Below are positions 18,701-28,626 of a DNA stretch of 64,000 nt, in pieces. Where the stretch lies: assembly GCF_010730355.1 (NCBI RefSeq), contig NZ_AP022576.1:2604001-2668000 (forward strand), given 5' to 3'. Made by a program: the position numbers and the translations under genes. The stretch comes from Mycobacterium florentinum (GTDB taxonomy: Bacteria > Actinomycetota > Actinomycetes > Mycobacteriales > Mycobacteriaceae). The notes beneath the pieces were generated by a model. It saw only the letters and a program-made list of their open reading frames with translations, had not been told where the DNA came from and ran no database searches. Every line of letters begins with the position of its first letter. Positions within the stretch are counted from its first letter, which is position 1.

Positions 18701-19458
18701 TTCCGGCCCTCGACCACACCGACAATGAGCAGTTGGTCCGGAGGGTGCAGCACGGCCAGCTGGCAGATCATCGCACGCAGCAGTCCGCGTGCCTCGGCCG
18801 AATCGCCATCGACAGTGACTGCGGCCGTTGCCGTCAAGTCAATGGCGATCGGCACGTCGCCGACCGTCGCGTGGGTGTGGATGAAGCGGTGGACGGCCGC
18901 GGTGGTAACGGGATCCGTCCGCTCGGCGGCGTGGATTTCGGGGGCTACCAGCCGGGTCGAAAGCGGCTGACTACCAATGCCGACACGAACCGAGCAGAAG
19001 TCGGCGTCGGTCGCCCGTCGTTCCCACATCCGCGCGCCACCGATCAATGTCCACAGCGTGGCTGGGTCGGGATGGCTCCGACAGAGTGAGACTTGCTGCG
19101 CCGCAGCGGTTTCAGCTACCGACTGACGCAGCCGAGTCAGGTATCCCAAATAGTCGGCCCGGCTCGCGGCGATCTCGCCACCGTGCCCACGGCCACGTTG
19201 GCTGATCGTCGCCAGGACCATCGAAACCAGCATCATCACCGGGAAGACCAGAAATGCGGGGTTGCGCGTAGACGTCGAGCCGGAGACGAAGGCCAGCGCC
19301 ATCACGCCCAGGGTGACGACGGACATCCCGATCGGCAGCACGCGCATCAGCGGACTTGTCGTCGACTGCGGCAACTCCGGCGGCGCGGCAACGACGATCT
19401 CCGCGGTCACGACTCCCGGCGGCGGCTCCCGCAATCCAGGCACGAACGCCTCAGTCAT
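15772..19458 (-). CDS. eccC4: ESX-4 FtsK/SpoIIIE-type ATPase EccC4
   Basis: Motor ATPase of the ESX-4 secretion machine, 1228 residues. Two N-terminal membrane helices (about 40-85) are followed by three P-loop domains. The first has Walker A GATGSGKS (440-447) and Walker B FIIVDEF (about 548-554). The second has GAPRSGKS (774-781) with LVIDGW, lacking the catalytic Glu. The third has GERECGKT (1027-1034) with IYIVVDDYD. In related systems only the first domain is an efficient ATPase and the last binds substrate tails. The gene is a single polypeptide, unlike the split EccCa/EccCb of ESX-1. It is divergent from eccD4, with a 125- to 131-base promoter region between them. Confidence 0.95.
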   Translation of the reverse strand: MTEAFVPGLREPPPGVVTAEIVVAAPPELPQSTTSPLMRVLPIGMSVVTLGVMALAFVSGSTSTRNPAFLVFPVMMLVSMVLATISQRGRGHGGEIAASRADYLGYLTRLRQSVAETAAAQQVSLCRSHPDPATLWTLIGGARMWERRATDADFCSVRVGIGSQPLSTRLVAPEIHAAERTDPVTTAAVHRFIHTHATVGDVPIAIDLTATAAVTVDGDSAEARGLLRAMICQLAVLHPPDQLLIVGVVEGRNRADWDWLKWLPHNQHPVARDSVGTARMLYQSAAQAQSKLAGIGLPPRVVVIRDLPGRSEFDGAVAGMTILEAGPCRTGSPLTIHHGGLTQALSHPDRMDLLDAVICARRLAAYHVRAASCPGDDSGWPGLVGVDDVAGFDPIALWRSRDQHARLRAPIGNTIDGVPLELDIKEPAENGMGPHGLCVGATGSGKSELLRTVALGMMALNSPEVLNLLLIDFKGGATFLDLAQAPHVAAVITNLAEEAALVARMQDALAGEMNRRQQLLRTAGCASVAAYEQARRAGAELTALPVLFIIVDEFSELLSQHPDFADMFVAIGRLGRSLGMHLLLASQRLDEGRLRGLEAHLSYRLCLKTLSASESRIVLGTPDAYELPNTPGAGFLRSGSGELMRFQTVFVSGPLRAGGPARDTVRADHTNLTSVHGFTAQAVGPVARVAESDGLPAPTLLRTALDRLAGHGPAAHRVWLPPLGAAPPLDEVLPDAGSERLTVPIGIVDRPFEQCRTPMMVDLSGAAGNVAVVGAPRSGKSTVLLTLITALAATHDPSRVHFYCLDFGGGTLASLRALPHVGAIATRSEPRLVARMVAEIESIMRSREGAPDERGVDVADVFLVIDGWANLCKEFTAVEEPITAIAAQGLSSRVHVVLSASRWAEVRPSLRDQIGTRIELRLGDPADSELDRKRAREVPRDRPGRGLSHDGLHTAISRPLEANELRCRHGGPSAPPIPLLPTHVDYHVVLDLAGGEGEARILLGLEERRLHPVAVDFERNSHLLVLGERECGKTSTLRALCREIVRTKTAGQARLLIVDFRRTLLGVVQSQHLGGYALSPAALGGLMPDVVDLLRDRMPPPEVTQAQLRDRSWWSGPDIYIVVDDYDLVATPTGNPLLALLEYLPHARDLGLHVVAARRSGGAARGLFEPLLAGLREVGCMGLMMSARPDDGSLLGARRPERLPAGRGVWLTDGGDEEVIQVGWSPTP

Positions 19459-19583
19459 CCCGGCCCCTCCCAGCGTGCGACGACGGTAAGCAGTGAGCGA
19501 AGCGCCCGCAACTCGCCTGTGGACAAGTGCGTACCCGGGTTCCGAAAGTGCTTTAGCGTCTGACCCATCCGAATCTGAAGAGG

Positions 19584-20957
19584 TTGACGTTGTCCATATC
19601 CGATCCGGGGCTTCGCCGTGTGTCCGTGTATGCCGACACTGCGGTCGTCGACTTGGCCCTGCCGTCCGGCATGCCCATTGCCACGCTGCTCCCGCCGATC
19701 GTCGACGCCCTCAAAGCCCACGGCGTCAGCGATCCGAACACGACGCGGTATCGGCTGTCGATCCTCGGCTCGGCCACGCTGGATTCATCTACGACCCTGG
19801 CGCAGTGCGGAATCCAGGACGGTGATGTCCTCGTCCTGAACCGCTCCGCGACGCCGCCACCCGCGGTTCGATACGACGACGTCGCAGAAGCGGTGTCGGA
19901 CACGCTTGGTGACCGGGCCCGGAGCCCGTCCCGGACCTCCCGGGCAACACGGCTCAGCGCCGCGCTGGGGGCCGGATGCCTGACCGGCATAGGGTGCCTT
20001 GCGCTGGCTCGAAACACCTTCACCCCCAACGCCGTACCTGACTTCGATACCACGACGGGAATCGCTGCGCTTATCGCCTTCGCGGCCCTGATGTTGGCGG
20101 CGCTCGCGAATCGCGCATACCAGGACGCCATGGCCGGCCTCACACTGAACCTGGTCGCCACGGCATTCGCCGCGGTCGCCGGCTTTCTCGCCGTACCCGG
20201 CGGCCCGGGTCTCCCCAACATGCTTCTGGCGGCTGCTGCGGCGGCGGTCGCCGCCGGGCTGGCGGCGCGTGTATCCGATTGCGGTGCTACCACATTGACC
20301 GCGGTGTCGTGTTTCGCGACCGTCGTCGCCGTCGCGGCGTTCGGGGGTGTGGTCACCGGCGTCCGGTTGCAGGTCATCGGTGCCGCCTCGGCACTGGTAT
20401 CGCTCGGTCTGCTCGGCGTATCGGCACGCGTGGCGATCGTCCTGGCCGGGTTGTCGCCCAAGACGGTCCATACGGCCCCTGATGATCTGGCCGCCCGCGC
20501 TATTCGCGCGGATGCCTGGTTGGCCAGTCTGCTGGCCGCGTTCTCGTCCTCCGCGGCCACCGGCGCCATCGTCACCGTAATAGCGGGCACACCGCGGCTC
20601 GCCTGCACGGCGCTTGGCCTTGCCACCGGCGGGCTACTGCTGCTGCGCACCGATTCGGTTGCCGGGAGAAGAATACTGACGGGCGTCATCGGCGCTGTGG
20701 CCACCATCGGAACAACATTCGGAGCTGCCGCGCTCAGAGCACCAGAGCACGGCGCGTGGGTTGCTGCAGCGACGGCGTTGTTGGTCGCCGGTGCGCTCTA
20801 CCTCGGGTTCGTGGCTCCCGCGACGTCGCTGTCACCCATGACGCGCAAGAGCGTCGAACTGTTGGAGTGTTTGGTCCTCATCGCGATGGTGCCGCTGACC
20901 TGTTGGGTATGCGGCTTCTACGGCGCCGCCCGCGACCTGCATCTGACATGGACTTGA
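19584..20957 (+). CDS. eccD4: ESX-4 membrane channel component EccD4
   Basis: 457-residue protein with an N-terminal ubiquitin-like domain ([20 protein letters not shown], about residues 10-90) and about 11 membrane helices from residue 125 onward, the standard EccD layout; it forms the membrane vestibule of the ESX complex. Two TTG codons can start it: 19584 or 19590. GAAGAGG ends at 19583, which gives good spacing only for 19590, so the protein may be two residues shorter. The stop overlaps the mycP4 start by ten bases. Confidence 0.92.
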   Translation: MTLSISDPGLRRVSVYADTAVVDLALPSGMPIATLLPPIVDALKAHGVSDPNTTRYRLSILGSATLDSSTTLAQCGIQDGDVLVLNRSATPPPAVRYDDVAEAVSDTLGDRARSPSRTSRATRLSAALGAGCLTGIGCLALARNTFTPNAVPDFDTTTGIAALIAFAALMLAALANRAYQDAMAGLTLNLVATAFAAVAGFLAVPGGPGLPNMLLAAAAAAVAAGLAARVSDCGATTLTAVSCFATVVAVAAFGGVVTGVRLQVIGAASALVSLGLLGVSARVAIVLAGLSPKTVHTAPDDLAARAIRADAWLASLLAAFSSSAATGAIVTVIAGTPRLACTALGLATGGLLLLRTDSVAGRRILTGVIGAVATIGTTFGAAALRAPEHGAWVAAATALLVAGALYLGFVAPATSLSPMTRKSVELLECLVLIAMVPLTCWVCGFYGAARDLHLTWT

Positions 20958-22258
20958 CTGCCTCGCGTATCGTGCGGTTGGTGGCGGTATCGGCATTGAC
21001 GGCATTGACGAACTTGGGAATTCCATTAGCACAAGCAGTTTCGCCGCCGGAGATTGACGACAGGTTACTACCGAAGCCGGCGTTGCCGGCCCCGGGGAGG
21101 CCTACCGTGCAACGCGAGGTATGCACGATGGTGAACGGGAACCCAGGGCCGGGGCGAAACCAGTTCGCAGACCTCGATTTACCACGGGTGTGGCGGCTCA
21201 CCCGCGGTGCGGGCCAACGGGTAGCGGTTATCGACACCGGCGTCTCGCGACACCGACGGTTACCCGACGTGGTGGCGGGAGGCGACTATGTGTTCACCGG
21301 CGACGGCACCCAGGATTGCGACGCGCACGGGACGTTGGTCGCCGGAATCCTAGCCGCCGCAGCCGATTCCAAGACCGACAATTTCAGCGGCCTGGCGCCC
21401 GATGTCACTTTGATCAGCATCCGGCAGTCCAGCTCGAAATTCGCACCCACGAGCGACCCGTCGAACTCCGGCATCGGTGATGTAGACACCATGGCGCGAG
21501 CGGTCAGAACTGCCGCCGACCTGGGCGCGTCGGTGATCAACATCTCGTCGGTGGCGTGCGTTCCGGTCACCTCACCGCTCGACGACCGGGCGCTGGGGGC
21601 CGCGCTGGCCTACGCGGTCGACGTCAAGAATGCCGTCGTGGTGGCCGCGGCCGGAAACACCGGTGGCGGCGGACAATGTCCGCCGCAGCGCCCGGATGCA
21701 AGTTGGCAGAACATCTCGGTCGCCGTCAGCCCGGCCTGGTACGACGACTATGTCCTGACGGTCGGTTCGGTTGACTTCGCCGGGGTGCCGTCGACATTCA
21801 CGCTGGCCGGACCCTGGGTCGACGTCGCCGCAACCGGCGAGGCGGTGACGTCATTGAGCTCTGCACCGTTGTCCGGAACCAGTTACGCCGCACCAGTTGT
21901 CAGCGGAGTTGCCGCGCTGATCCGGGCCCGGTTCCCGGCGCTGACGGCGCGACAGGTGATGCAGCGCATCGAGTCGACAGCGCATCATCCGTCGGCGGGA
22001 TGGAATCCGTTGGTAGGCAATGGGACAGTCGACGTCCTTGCCGCGGTGAGCACCGACTCGAGCATGACCGCGACCGCGAAACCACCTCCGGCGCGCGTCC
22101 CGATCGGCGCCCCGGCGCCCGGGCCGACGAATTCTCGTGCGCGCGATACCGCGTTGCACGGCGCGGCCATCTGCCTGGTCGCTCTGATCTGCGCGCTGAT
22201 CATCGGCGCGGCCAAGCGACGGCTACGGGGGTCCCGCGATGACGTCGCGGGCGACTGA
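20948..22258 (+). CDS. mycP4: Mycosin MycP4, subtilisin-like protease of ESX-4
   Basis: 436-residue membrane-anchored serine protease. A signal sequence (IVRLVAVSALTALTNLGIPL) is followed by the catalytic Asp (VAVIDTGVS), His (DAHGTLVAG), oxyanion Asn (AAAGNTGGGG) and Ser (SGTSYAAPVVSG), then a Pro-rich linker and a C-terminal helix (ICLVALICALIIGA) with basic tail. The ATG at 20948 overlaps the end of eccD4, giving coupling; the longer open frame upstream lies inside eccD4 and lacks a signal peptide at its start. Its 3' end overlaps the convergent eccB4 by 36 bases. Confidence 0.95.
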   Translation: MDLTASRIVRLVAVSALTALTNLGIPLAQAVSPPEIDDRLLPKPALPAPGRPTVQREVCTMVNGNPGPGRNQFADLDLPRVWRLTRGAGQRVAVIDTGVSRHRRLPDVVAGGDYVFTGDGTQDCDAHGTLVAGILAAAADSKTDNFSGLAPDVTLISIRQSSSKFAPTSDPSNSGIGDVDTMARAVRTAADLGASVINISSVACVPVTSPLDDRALGAALAYAVDVKNAVVVAAAGNTGGGGQCPPQRPDASWQNISVAVSPAWYDDYVLTVGSVDFAGVPSTFTLAGPWVDVAATGEAVTSLSSAPLSGTSYAAPVVSGVAALIRARFPALTARQVMQRIESTAHHPSAGWNPLVGNGTVDVLAAVSTDSSMTATAKPPPARVPIGAPAPGPTNSRARDTALHGAAICLVALICALIIGAAKRRLRGSRDDVAGD

Positions 22259-23605
22259 CGCGTTCGCCCTGCTCAGTTCGGGCCCGGATGGCAACACCAC
22301 GAGCATCGGCCACGGCGCCGGGACAGCATCAATGCCCAGACCGAGGTCATGGGCGGCATCGTCGTCGTGAATCGCGAAGCGCACGCCGGTGTCGGTGACG
22401 AGGTAGCGGGTGCGGGCCCCACGCACGTAGGCGTTGCGGCCGGGTGGCAGGTAGACGGCATCGAGCGCGGGACCGCGACCGTCGGCTTGTGACAACGGCA
22501 CCGAAGCCTGACCGGCCGGGAGTGGCAGGCCGCTCGCCGTCAGGAATGCGGCATCGGGATGGCCGGAGGCCGCGGGCCCCGAACTCGCACACACGGTGGT
22601 GCCGCCGCTCATCCCCCGGTCCCCGGGTGCACGTTCGGGGAACGTCCCCACCGGCAGCGTGTCGACGATTTGGGCGCCGCGGATCACGTCCGGTGCCACC
22701 GCGATGATGTTGGCGGCGCCCCGCGAGTCGCTGAAACGCAACAAGTCCGCCGCGACCTGACCGACGCGCTGGACCCCGGTGCTCAGGACGGCGTAATACT
22801 CGTCACCATCGCCGCGCGTGACGCGCAACACACTGCCGACCGGAAAGTCGGGAAGCCCGGCTGCCTTGCCGCCCGCGCCCCGAATTCGAGGAACCGTGAT
22901 CGGTGGAGCCTCCGGGACCGCGTTCAGCAATGCTTGCGAGACGACGAGCGGCGCGTGACCCTCCAATCGCAACGCGCGCACGACCGCGGTGTCCGCAAGA
23001 TCCACGACAGCCCGCTCGCCGTTGTACAGCAGGTACGCGGGCGGTCCCGGACCCGGTGCGACCAGCAGCGCCTGATCGCGGGTCAGACGATGGACCGACG
23101 GTCCCCCGGTCGGCCCGACGACCACCGTCGTGGCCGTTCCACCATCGGTGTCGCAGATCGTCCAGATCGCATCGTCGCCGGACAGCGGCGGCCCGAGAAG
23201 CTGCGGTGCACCCGGAATCCCCAGCAACGGGCCACGTTTGGTGCGGCGCAATTCGGACTCGGCAACCGGCTGCGGATTGGCATCGGTCGCCGCGACCAGC
23301 CGCGCTGAAGCCAGGTTCAGCACCGGGTGCCAGGTATCGCCCACCCGCACATACAGTGCTCCGGTCTCCTTGTCCATCACGATCTGCGCGCGATCCAGCC
23401 GCGCCTGGGGCACCAGCATTCCAAGAAATGCACATCCCGCCACCGTGATGGCCGCCAGCACGCAGCCGACCGTCAGGGGCCCCGGGCGCGCCCGCAGCGG
23501 TTCGCCGGACGCGCCCGTATCGCCGCTCAGCAATGCGCGCTCGAGGCGGCGTAGCAGGAATCGGTAACCGCTGACGTGCGCCCAGGTCGTCGGTTGGTGG
23601 GGCAC
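22223..23605 (-). CDS. eccB4: ESX-4 core component EccB4
   Basis: 460-residue EccB protein. A short cytoplasmic N-terminus (TTWAHVSGYRFLLRRLERAL) leads to one membrane helix (TVGCVLAAITVAGCAFLGML, about residues 45-64), and a large periplasmic domain with the repeat-like EccB segments PVLNLASARLVA and GIPGAPQLLGPPL, ending LPSGPELSRANASVARD. The GTG at 23605 has GGGAGGT a few bases upstream and matches the usual N-terminus; GTG at 23638 is an alternative. It is convergent with mycP4 and divergent from the first cutinase gene. Confidence 0.92.
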   Translation of the reverse strand: MPHQPTTWAHVSGYRFLLRRLERALLSGDTGASGEPLRARPGPLTVGCVLAAITVAGCAFLGMLVPQARLDRAQIVMDKETGALYVRVGDTWHPVLNLASARLVAATDANPQPVAESELRRTKRGPLLGIPGAPQLLGPPLSGDDAIWTICDTDGGTATTVVVGPTGGPSVHRLTRDQALLVAPGPGPPAYLLYNGERAVVDLADTAVVRALRLEGHAPLVVSQALLNAVPEAPPITVPRIRGAGGKAAGLPDFPVGSVLRVTRGDGDEYYAVLSTGVQRVGQVAADLLRFSDSRGAANIIAVAPDVIRGAQIVDTLPVGTFPERAPGDRGMSGGTTVCASSGPAASGHPDAAFLTASGLPLPAGQASVPLSQADGRGPALDAVYLPPGRNAYVRGARTRYLVTDTGVRFAIHDDDAAHDLGLGIDAVPAPWPMLVVLPSGPELSRANASVARDVIAGPP

Positions 23606-23710
23606 TGACCTCCCAAAGTCGGCGAATCCGCTGGTCACGTTAACCGGCTCCGGACGCCGCTGCCCCCGGTTATCCACAGGCGGACAGGTTTGGCCGGGTC
23701 TCAATTTGGG

Positions 23711-23722
23711 TAAAATTGACCG
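23711..23722 (+). promoter_or_regulatory. Leaderless -10 element of the first cutinase gene
   Basis: TAAAAT (23711-23716) lies six bases before the GTG start at 23723. This matches the mycobacterial TANNNT -10 placed so that transcription begins at or next to the start codon. No ribosome-binding site precedes the GTG. Confidence 0.5.
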
Positions 23723-24640
23723 GTGATTTCACACCGCATCCATACCCGTCGGGCGGGCAGCGTGCGGTTAGCCGGTCGCCTGGTCGGCCTGGGGTTCGCC
23801 GCCCTGGTCACGGCCGCGGGCCTGCTCGCCACGCCGAGTGCCCCCGTGGCGCACGCGTTCGACTGCCCCGACGTCGAGGTCATCTTTGCCCGTGGCACCA
23901 ACGAGCCGCCCGGCCTGGGCCGCGTCGGCGACGCCTTCGTCGACACGCTGCGCCAGCAGACCGGATTGAACATCCTGCCCTACGGGGTGAACTACGCCGC
24001 CAGCAAGCTGCAGCTGCACGGCGGCGACGGCGCCAACGACACCATCGACCGCGTCAAGAAGAGCGTGGAAACCTGCCCGAACACCAAGATCGTGCTCGGC
24101 GGCTACTCGCAGGGCGCATCGGTGATGGACATCGTGGCCGGCGTCCCGATCGGCGGCATCAGCTGGGGCAGCTCGCTGCCGCCGCAGTACGCCAACAACA
24201 TCTACGCCGTGGCCACCTTCGGTGACGTGGCCGACCGCGCCGGCGGCACCCTGCCCAGCCAGAGCGCGCTGCTGGGCTCCAAGGCCATCGACCTGTGCAA
24301 CCCCAACGACCCGATCTGCCACGCCGGCCCCGGCAACGAGTGGAGCGGGCACACCGAGGGTTATGTCCCCGTTTACACCACCCAGGCCGCCGCGTTCGTC
24401 GCGGCCAAGCTGATGGGTGGCACGGGCCAGTCGGTGCCGGGATACGGCCCGTCGGTCCCGGGCACCGGCCCGCAAACCCCCGGCTACGGCCCGCAGAGTC
24501 CCGGGCAAGCACCCGGCCCCCTCCCGCAGAGCCCGCAGGCTCCCGGCCCGCTGACACCGAGCTACGCCCCGCAGTCGCCCACCCCGCCGGTCCCCGCGTC
24601 GCCCACGCCGCAGACCGACGTGGTTGCCGCGGTCCACTGA
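23723..24640 (+). CDS. cut3: Secreted cutinase-family serine esterase, copy 1
   Basis: 305-residue exported lipid esterase. A basic N-terminus and hydrophobic core end at a signal cleavage site near AHA-FDC. The mature enzyme has [10 protein letters not shown] (oxyanion region), the nucleophile GGYSQGA, Asp in NPNDPICHA and His in WSGHTEGY, plus paired cysteines. Residues about 235-305 form a Pro/Gly/Gln repeat tail (GYGP, SPGQ units) absent from the next two genes, perhaps a wall-spanning linker. It is the first of three tandem cutinases beside ESX-4, in the place of Rv3451. Symbol by position. Confidence 0.88.
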   Translation: MISHRIHTRRAGSVRLAGRLVGLGFAALVTAAGLLATPSAPVAHAFDCPDVEVIFARGTNEPPGLGRVGDAFVDTLRQQTGLNILPYGVNYAASKLQLHGGDGANDTIDRVKKSVETCPNTKIVLGGYSQGASVMDIVAGVPIGGISWGSSLPPQYANNIYAVATFGDVADRAGGTLPSQSALLGSKAIDLCNPNDPICHAGPGNEWSGHTEGYVPVYTTQAAAFVAAKLMGGTGQSVPGYGPSVPGTGPQTPGYGPQSPGQAPGPLPQSPQAPGPLTPSYAPQSPTPPVPASPTPQTDVVAAVH

Positions 24641-24658
24641 CAAACAGTCAATAGTCTG

Positions 24659-24670
24659 TACCATCGCGGC
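24659..24670 (+). promoter_or_regulatory. Leaderless -10 element of the second cutinase gene
   Basis: TACCAT (24659-24664) stands six bases before the ATG at 24671, the same arrangement as upstream of the first and third cutinase genes. This suggests separate leaderless transcripts rather than one operon. Confidence 0.5.
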
Positions 24671-25333
24671 ATGACCTTTGCCGCGAAAAGGCCACGCGCG
24701 CACCGTTATGCCAGCGTTACGGCCGCCGCATTCCTCGCCGCGACCGCAATGCTGTTGGGGTTCCCGGCGGTCCCCCGCGCCTTAGCTGCGTGCCCGGCCG
24801 TCGAAGTGGTGTTCGCCCGCGGAACCAACGAGCCACCCGGCGTCGGGAAGGTGGGCGGGGCCTTCATCAACTCGCTGCGCCAGCAGACCCAGCGAAATGT
24901 CGGCGCCTACGGAGTCAACTACCCCGCTAACGACGACTTCCTGGCCGCCACCGACGGCGCGAACGACGCCAGCGCCCACATCCAGCACATGGCCGACAAC
25001 TGCCCCAACACCAAACTGGTGCTCGGCGGCTACTCGCAGGGCGCCGCCGTCATGGACATCGTCACCGCGGCACCGTTGCCCGCCCTCGGCTTTCGCGACC
25101 CGCTACCGACCGACGCCGCCGATCACGTCGCCGCGGTCGCCCTGTTCGGGAACCCGTCGGGCCGGGCCGGCAATCTGATGACGGCGCTCAGCCCGGATTT
25201 CGGCGGCAAGATCCTCAACCTGTGCAACCCGGGCGACCCGATCTGCTCCGACGGCAACTCGTGGCAGGCCCACCTCAGCTACGTGCCCGGATTGACGAAC
25301 AAGGCCGCACATTTCGTCGCCGCCAAGATCTAG
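24671..25333 (+). CDS. cut4: Secreted cutinase-family serine esterase, copy 2
   Basis: 220-residue cutinase. The signal peptide (AAAFLAATAMLLGFPAVPRAL) is followed by [18 protein letters not shown], the nucleophile GGYSQGAAVMD, Asp in NPGDPICSD and His in AHLSYVPG. No C-terminal linker is present. Cutinases of this group hydrolyse esters or phospholipids at the cell surface. The GYSQG and RGTNEPPG motifs are intact, so it is probably active. In the place of Rv3452. Symbol by position. Confidence 0.88.
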   Translation: MTFAAKRPRAHRYASVTAAAFLAATAMLLGFPAVPRALAACPAVEVVFARGTNEPPGVGKVGGAFINSLRQQTQRNVGAYGVNYPANDDFLAATDGANDASAHIQHMADNCPNTKLVLGGYSQGAAVMDIVTAAPLPALGFRDPLPTDAADHVAAVALFGNPSGRAGNLMTALSPDFGGKILNLCNPGDPICSDGNSWQAHLSYVPGLTNKAAHFVAAKI

Positions 25334-25405
25334 CGGCACAAAGATCCGGTAACGCCCAAGTCGCGGAGTGATCACGGCCGTTCACTGATGCCGGCCGAAA
25401 ATGCG

Positions 25406-25417
25406 TACCATCGGCTC
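25406..25417 (+). promoter_or_regulatory. Leaderless -10 element of the third cutinase gene
   Basis: TACCAT (25406-25411) lies six bases before the ATG at 25418. It supports that ATG as the start rather than the in-frame ATG at 25388. Confidence 0.5.
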
Positions 25418-26062
25418 ATGGGGGTTAGACGGATTCGCAATGCATTGCTGGCGGCGTTCATGGTCGTCGGTTCCGTGGTGGCTTTGGCTCCGGTGGCCTC
25501 GGCGGGCCCGCCGTGTCCGGGCGCCGAAGTGGTGTTCGCCCGGGGCCGTGAGGAACCGCCCGGCGCCGGCCTGGTCGGCGATGCGTTCGTCAACTCGCTG
25601 CGGTCCAAGACGCAGCTGCCGCTCGGCGTCTACGGGGTCAACTACCCCGCCGACGTGGATCCCGCCAAGGGCGCCAACGACATGAGCAGCCACGTCCAGT
25701 ACATGGCCAAACATTGCCCCAACACCCGCGAGGTGCTCGGTGGCTACTCGCTCGGCGCCGTCTCGACCGATCTGGTGATCGCGGTGACCCAGCCGTCGTT
25801 CGGCTTCAAGAACCCGCTGCCGCCGGGCATCGATGAACACGTCGCGGCGGTCGCGCTGTTCGGCAACGGCACCCAGCGAGTGCTGGGCCCCGTCCCCGGC
25901 TTCAGCCCTGCCTTCGCCGGCAAGACGATCGAGGAGTGCGCCCCCGGCGACCCGATCTGCAACGGCAACGGCAAGGCGGTGTGGGCGTCGCATCTGCAGC
26001 CGTCCTACATCGACTCCGGACTGGTGGATCAGGCCGCCGCCTTCGCCGCCGGCAAGCTGTAG
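25418..26062 (+). CDS. Secreted cutinase-like protein with altered oxyanion motif, copy 3
   Basis: 214-residue cutinase relative with a signal peptide ending near ASA-GPP. It keeps the elbow serine (GGYSLGA, Ser111), the Asp (APGDPICNG) and His (WASHLQPSY). The motif that is RGTNEPPG in the two upstream paralogues reads RGREEPPG, so the Thr that supplies an oxyanion-hole contact is Arg44, and the Gln after the nucleophile is Leu. Substrate or activity may therefore have changed. The start at 25418 rests on the leaderless -10 and alignment with the paralogues. I do not recall this third copy at the locus in M. tuberculosis. Confidence 0.8.
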   Translation: MGVRRIRNALLAAFMVVGSVVALAPVASAGPPCPGAEVVFARGREEPPGAGLVGDAFVNSLRSKTQLPLGVYGVNYPADVDPAKGANDMSSHVQYMAKHCPNTREVLGGYSLGAVSTDLVIAVTQPSFGFKNPLPPGIDEHVAAVALFGNGTQRVLGPVPGFSPAFAGKTIEECAPGDPICNGNGKAVWASHLQPSYIDSGLVDQAAAFAAGKL

Positions 26063-26131
26063 CCGTATTCCACAGGCGCACAGGCAGTTGCCAGGCGCTT
26101 CAAGTGGCGGGAGCCATCGCGCCACCGGACA

Positions 26132-27769
26132 ATGCAGAACGTGACGTCCACCGCCGCAACCGACAAATCGCCCGCTGCCCGGGAAACGCTCGAGGACTAC
26201 ACATTGCGCTTTGCGCCGCGCAGCTACCGCAGGTGGTCCACCGCGGTGGTGGGGATCTCGGCACTCGGCGGTATCGCGTATCTGGCCGACTTCGCGATCG
26301 GCGCTAACCTCGGCATCACCTACGGCACCGCAAATGCGTTGTGCGGCATCGGGATTTTCGCGCTGGTGATCGTCGCGACCGGACTACCCCTGGCCTATTA
26401 CGCGGCGCGTTACAACATCGATCTGGATCTGATCACCCGCGGCAGCGGCTTCGGCTATTACGGCTCCGTGGTGACCAACGTGATCTTTGCGACGTTCACG
26501 TTCATCTTCTTCGCGCTCGAAGGCTCGATCATGGCGCAGGGCCTCAAGCTGGGCCTGCACGTTCCGCTGTGGATCGGCTACGCCTGCTCCACGCTGATCA
26601 TCTTCCCGCTGGTGATCTACGGCATGAAAGTGCTTTCGCAGCTGCAACTTTGGACCACGCCGCTGTGGCTGATCCTGATGGTCGCGCCGTTCATCTATCT
26701 GGTGACCAGCCATCCCGAGTCGGTCGGCGAGTTCTTCTCCTACACCGGCAAGCAGGGCCACGGCGGGGTCGACGCCGGCTCGGCGTTGCTGGCCGCGGGG
26801 GTTTGCCTGGCGCTGATCGCCCAGATCGCCGAGCAGATCGACTATTTGCGGTTCATGCCGCCGAAGACTCCGCAAAACTCGCGCAGCTGGTGGACCTGGG
26901 TGCTGTTGGCCGGTCCCGGTTGGGTGCTGTTCGGCGCGATCAAGCAGATCGTCGGGCTGTTCCTGGCCGCCTATCTGGTCTTCCACCTGGCGGGATCGCT
27001 GTCGATCGCGAACCAGCCGGTGCACCAATTCGACGAGATCTATGCGAACTTCATGCCGGAGTGGCTGGCGCTGACGCTGGCGGTGATCCTGGTGGTGCTC
27101 AGCCAGGTCAAAATCAATGTGACGAACGCCTATTCGGGTTCGCTGGCCTGGACCAACTCGTTCACCCGCGTCACCAAGCACTACCCCGGCCGCGTCGTGT
27201 TTCTCGCCGTGAACCTCACCATCGCGCTGATCCTGATGGAAGCCAACATGTTTGACTTCCTGAACACCATCCTGGGCTTCTACGCCAACTGCGGCATGGC
27301 GTGGGTGGTGGCGGTGGCCTCCGACATCGTGTTCAACAAGTACCTGCTGGGCCTCTCGCCCAAGGCGCCCGAATTTCGCCGTGGCATGTTGTATCCCGTC
27401 AACCCGGTCGGTTTCGGCTCGATGCTGCTGGCAGCGGGGCTGTCGATCGTCGCGTTCTTCGGCGGCCTCGGCGAAACGCTAAGGCCCTATTCGCCGTTGG
27501 TGGCGATCGTGGTCGCGCTGGTGATGCCCCCGATCCTGGCGATCGCGACCCGCGGCAACTACTACCTGCGGCGCACGCACGACGGCATCGATCTGCCGAT
27601 GTACGACGAGCACGGCAATCCGGTCGGCGACCAGTTGACCTGCCACGCCTGCAATCACGACTTCGAGCGCCCCGACATGCTGGCCTGCGTGGCCCATGCC
27701 GCGCACATCTGCTCGCTCTGCCTGTCCACCGACAAGCGCGCCGAGCACCTGCTGGACGCCCAGGCCTAG
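26132..27769 (+). CDS. NCS1-type (purine-cytosine permease family) transporter with Cys-rich tail
   Basis: 545-residue membrane transporter with about 12 helices from residue 37 to 470. The early segment [28 protein letters not shown] and the later SLAWTNSF and SGFGYYGSV fit the nucleobase:cation symporter-1 or purine-cytosine permease family. Substrate is unknown. After the last helix a cytoplasmic tail carries CHACNHDF then [12 protein letters not shown], a CxxC-CxxC pattern that could bind zinc or an iron-sulfur cluster. The gene stands alone after the cutinases; its TAG stop shares the bases CTAG with the convergent truA stop. Confidence 0.8.
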   Translation: MQNVTSTAATDKSPAARETLEDYTLRFAPRSYRRWSTAVVGISALGGIAYLADFAIGANLGITYGTANALCGIGIFALVIVATGLPLAYYAARYNIDLDLITRGSGFGYYGSVVTNVIFATFTFIFFALEGSIMAQGLKLGLHVPLWIGYACSTLIIFPLVIYGMKVLSQLQLWTTPLWLILMVAPFIYLVTSHPESVGEFFSYTGKQGHGGVDAGSALLAAGVCLALIAQIAEQIDYLRFMPPKTPQNSRSWWTWVLLAGPGWVLFGAIKQIVGLFLAAYLVFHLAGSLSIANQPVHQFDEIYANFMPEWLALTLAVILVVLSQVKINVTNAYSGSLAWTNSFTRVTKHYPGRVVFLAVNLTIALILMEANMFDFLNTILGFYANCGMAWVVAVASDIVFNKYLLGLSPKAPEFRRGMLYPVNPVGFGSMLLAAGLSIVAFFGGLGETLRPYSPLVAIVVALVMPPILAIATRGNYYLRRTHDGIDLPMYDEHGNPVGDQLTCHACNHDFERPDMLACVAHAAHICSLCLSTDKRAEHLLDAQA

Positions 27770-28626
27770 CGGGTGCGCAGGTCCCGGGTGATCAGGATGC
27801 GCGACGCGAGCTCGTCATCGGGCGGATAGTCCACACCGACCAGCGTGAGGCCCTGCGCAGGTGCGGCCGCGAAATCGCTGGATCGTGCCGTCGCGCTGAG
27901 TAATTCACGACACCACTCTCGCGTGCGCCGACGCTCGCCGACGGCCAGCAGCGCCCCGACCAGCGAGCGCACCATCTGCCAACAGAACGCATCGGCGCTC
28001 ACGTGCGCGGTGATCAGATCGCCGTCGCGCGACCAGTCCAGCCGCTGCAGGTCGCGAATCGTGGTGGCACCGCTGCGATAACGGCAGAAGGCCGCAAAGT
28101 CGTTCAACCCCAGCAGATCCTGTGACGCCTCGCTCATCGCATCCACGTCCAGGTCGCGCGGCCAGGCGGTGATGTAGCGCGCCCGCTGCGGCTCCACCCC
28201 GTAGGCCGCCGTCGACAGCCGGTACTCGTAGTGTCGCCGCAGCGCCGAGAACCGCGCGTCGAAACCCGCTGGGGCGCGGATGATTCCGAGCACCCGAACG
28301 TCGGCGGGCAGGAACCGGCCCAACCGGCGCAGCAGCGGCAGGAATTCCGGATCGCCGGTGCGCGGCGAACGCGGATAGGCATTCGGCAAGGCGGCGGCGG
28401 GCACGTCGACGTGGGCCACCTGTCCGGTGGCGTGTACTCCCGTGTCGGTGCGCCCGGCCGCCCACAGCCGTACCGGCGTGCGGAAAACCGTCGTCAGCGC
28501 GTCGTCGATAACGCCGGCGACAGTGCGCTGCCCGGCCTGAGTTGCCCAGCCCGCGAAATCAGTTCCGTCGTAGGCGATATCGAGCCGCAGACGGACGTCT
28601 TCGCTACTTGTCGTCTGACTCGTCAC
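27766..28626 (-). CDS. truA: tRNA pseudouridine(38-40) synthase
   Basis: Converts uridines 38-40 of tRNA anticodon arms to pseudouridine. About 286 residues, with [19 protein letters not shown] at the N-terminus, the catalytic Asp in [11 protein letters not shown], then RRHYEYRLS and [16 protein letters not shown]. The open frame extends into rplQ; I chose the GTG at 28626, which overlaps the end of rplQ by 23 bases. Last gene of the ribosomal cluster. Confidence 0.94.
   Translation of the reverse strand: MTSQTTSSEDVRLRLDIAYDGTDFAGWATQAGQRTVAGVIDDALTTVFRTPVRLWAAGRTDTGVHATGQVAHVDVPAAALPNAYPRSPRTGDPEFLPLLRRLGRFLPADVRVLGIIRAPAGFDARFSALRRHYEYRLSTAAYGVEPQRARYITAWPRDLDVDAMSEASQDLLGLNDFAAFCRYRSGATTIRDLQRLDWSRDGDLITAHVSADAFCWQMVRSLVGALLAVGERRRTREWCRELLSATARSSDFAAAPAQGLTLVGVDYPPDDELASRILITRDLRTR

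Noticed and set aside
23768..24703. Long minus-strand open frame antisense to the first cutinase
   Set aside because: It mirrors the codon bias of the cutinase gene, has no recognisable domain or ribosome-binding site, and its composition (Arg/Gly/Val-rich) is typical of antisense frames in GC-rich DNA.
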